Positions 5,611 to 5,755 of a stretch of DNA of 5,755 bases are shown in pieces. Position 1 is the stretch's first letter. Each line of letters starts with the position of its first letter. A program made the position numbers and the translations under genes. The notes under the pieces were generated by a model. It worked only from the letters and a program-made list of their open reading frames with translations, was not told the origin of the DNA and did no database searches. Source of the stretch: an uncultured Bacilli bacterium (GTDB lineage: Bacteria; Bacillota_I; Bacilli_A; RF39; UBA660); assembly GCA_947588665.1 (NCBI GenBank), contig CANPYU010000081.1, positions 1 to 5,755 on the forward strand. The letters run 5' to 3'.

Positions 5611-5700
5611 AAAAAAAGTGTCGGTTGACATTATTTTAGGTGGTAAAGCAAAATAATATTGTTTAATTTAAATAAAAAGCTTACCTACGGACAGTTTTTT
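5611..5700. other. Gene-free segment with nested inverted repeats, possible terminator or structured RNA
   Basis: I see no gene in 5610-5755. Within it are several complementary blocks: TGTC (5619-5622) with GACA (5690-5693), flanked by A7 and T6 runs; GGTAAAGC (5642-5649) with GCTTACC (5679-5685), one base bulged; ATTATTTT (5630-5637) with AAAATAAT (5650-5657); and a small local hairpin TGTC-GGTT-GACA (5619-5630). On the minus strand the last of these is followed by seven U residues, fitting a terminator for a gene beyond the right edge. On the plus strand the GACA arm is followed by GTTTTTT. The remaining bases to 5755 are AT-rich with stops in all frames. Confidence 0.3.
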
Positions 5701-5755
5701 AAAGCAAGTTAATTTGATTAATTATATTATCTATATAAAAAGTCGCTTAAAATTG

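Noticed and set aside
5625..5654. Plus-strand promoter from TTGACA (5625-5630)
   Set aside because: The -35 is perfect, but the best -10 at proper spacing is CAAAAT (18 bp); TAATAT is 23 bp away, and no plus-strand gene follows within the window.
5700..5755. 3' end of another minus-strand gene at the right edge
   Set aside because: Every minus-strand frame meets a stop within a few codons of the edge (for example after ILSDFLYR), so too few codons remain to support or identify a gene.

Overview
The window reads as a chromosomal segment of a very AT-rich, Gram-positive-type bacterium. I infer an uncultured, gut-type Bacilli/Mollicutes-like lineage (Erysipelotrichia/RF39-like). The evidence is strong AT bias, AGGAGG/AGGTG-type ribosome binding sites, a sortase, and Firmicutes-like DnaG and UvrC sequences. 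The standard genetic code fits: CGG encodes the conserved Arg of the UvrC YRKYKI stretch, and no reading frame needs UGA as a sense codon. No mobile element, CRISPR array, tRNA or rRNA is visible.

Layout. Almost everything is on the minus strand. Read in the direction of transcription (right to left) it contains: uvrC (4998-3214), an RnfC-like iron-sulfur protein (3130-1979), an RnfD-like membrane protein overlapping it by 8 bp (1986-1102), a hairpin terminator, a small sortase-family protein (1027-524), and the first 144 codons of DNA primase dnaG (432 to the left edge, TTG start). On the plus strand, divergent from uvrC, lies a short YigZ/IMPACT-family gene (5069-5419). Its 3' end overlaps, tail to tail, a 50-codon single-pass membrane protein gene on the minus strand (5561-5409). 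The last ~145 bases hold no gene that I can support, but they contain a perfect 14-bp palindrome on a -35 element and a dense set of inverted repeats.

How it fits together. dnaG and uvrC are housekeeping DNA replication and repair genes. The unusual part is between them. A translationally coupled RnfC/RnfD pair has its own good promoter, with no RnfA, B, E or G alongside. Both proteins have recognisable family ends but lack the usual cofactor signatures: the glycine-rich nucleotide/flavin motif in RnfC and the S/T-G-A-T flavinylation motif in RnfD. A sortase-family gene follows, in which the position of the usual catalytic arginine is glutamine. The pair may be a stripped-down electron conduit from cytosolic Fe-S carriers into or across the membrane. 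That is inference; the sequence shows only the domain content and the missing motifs.
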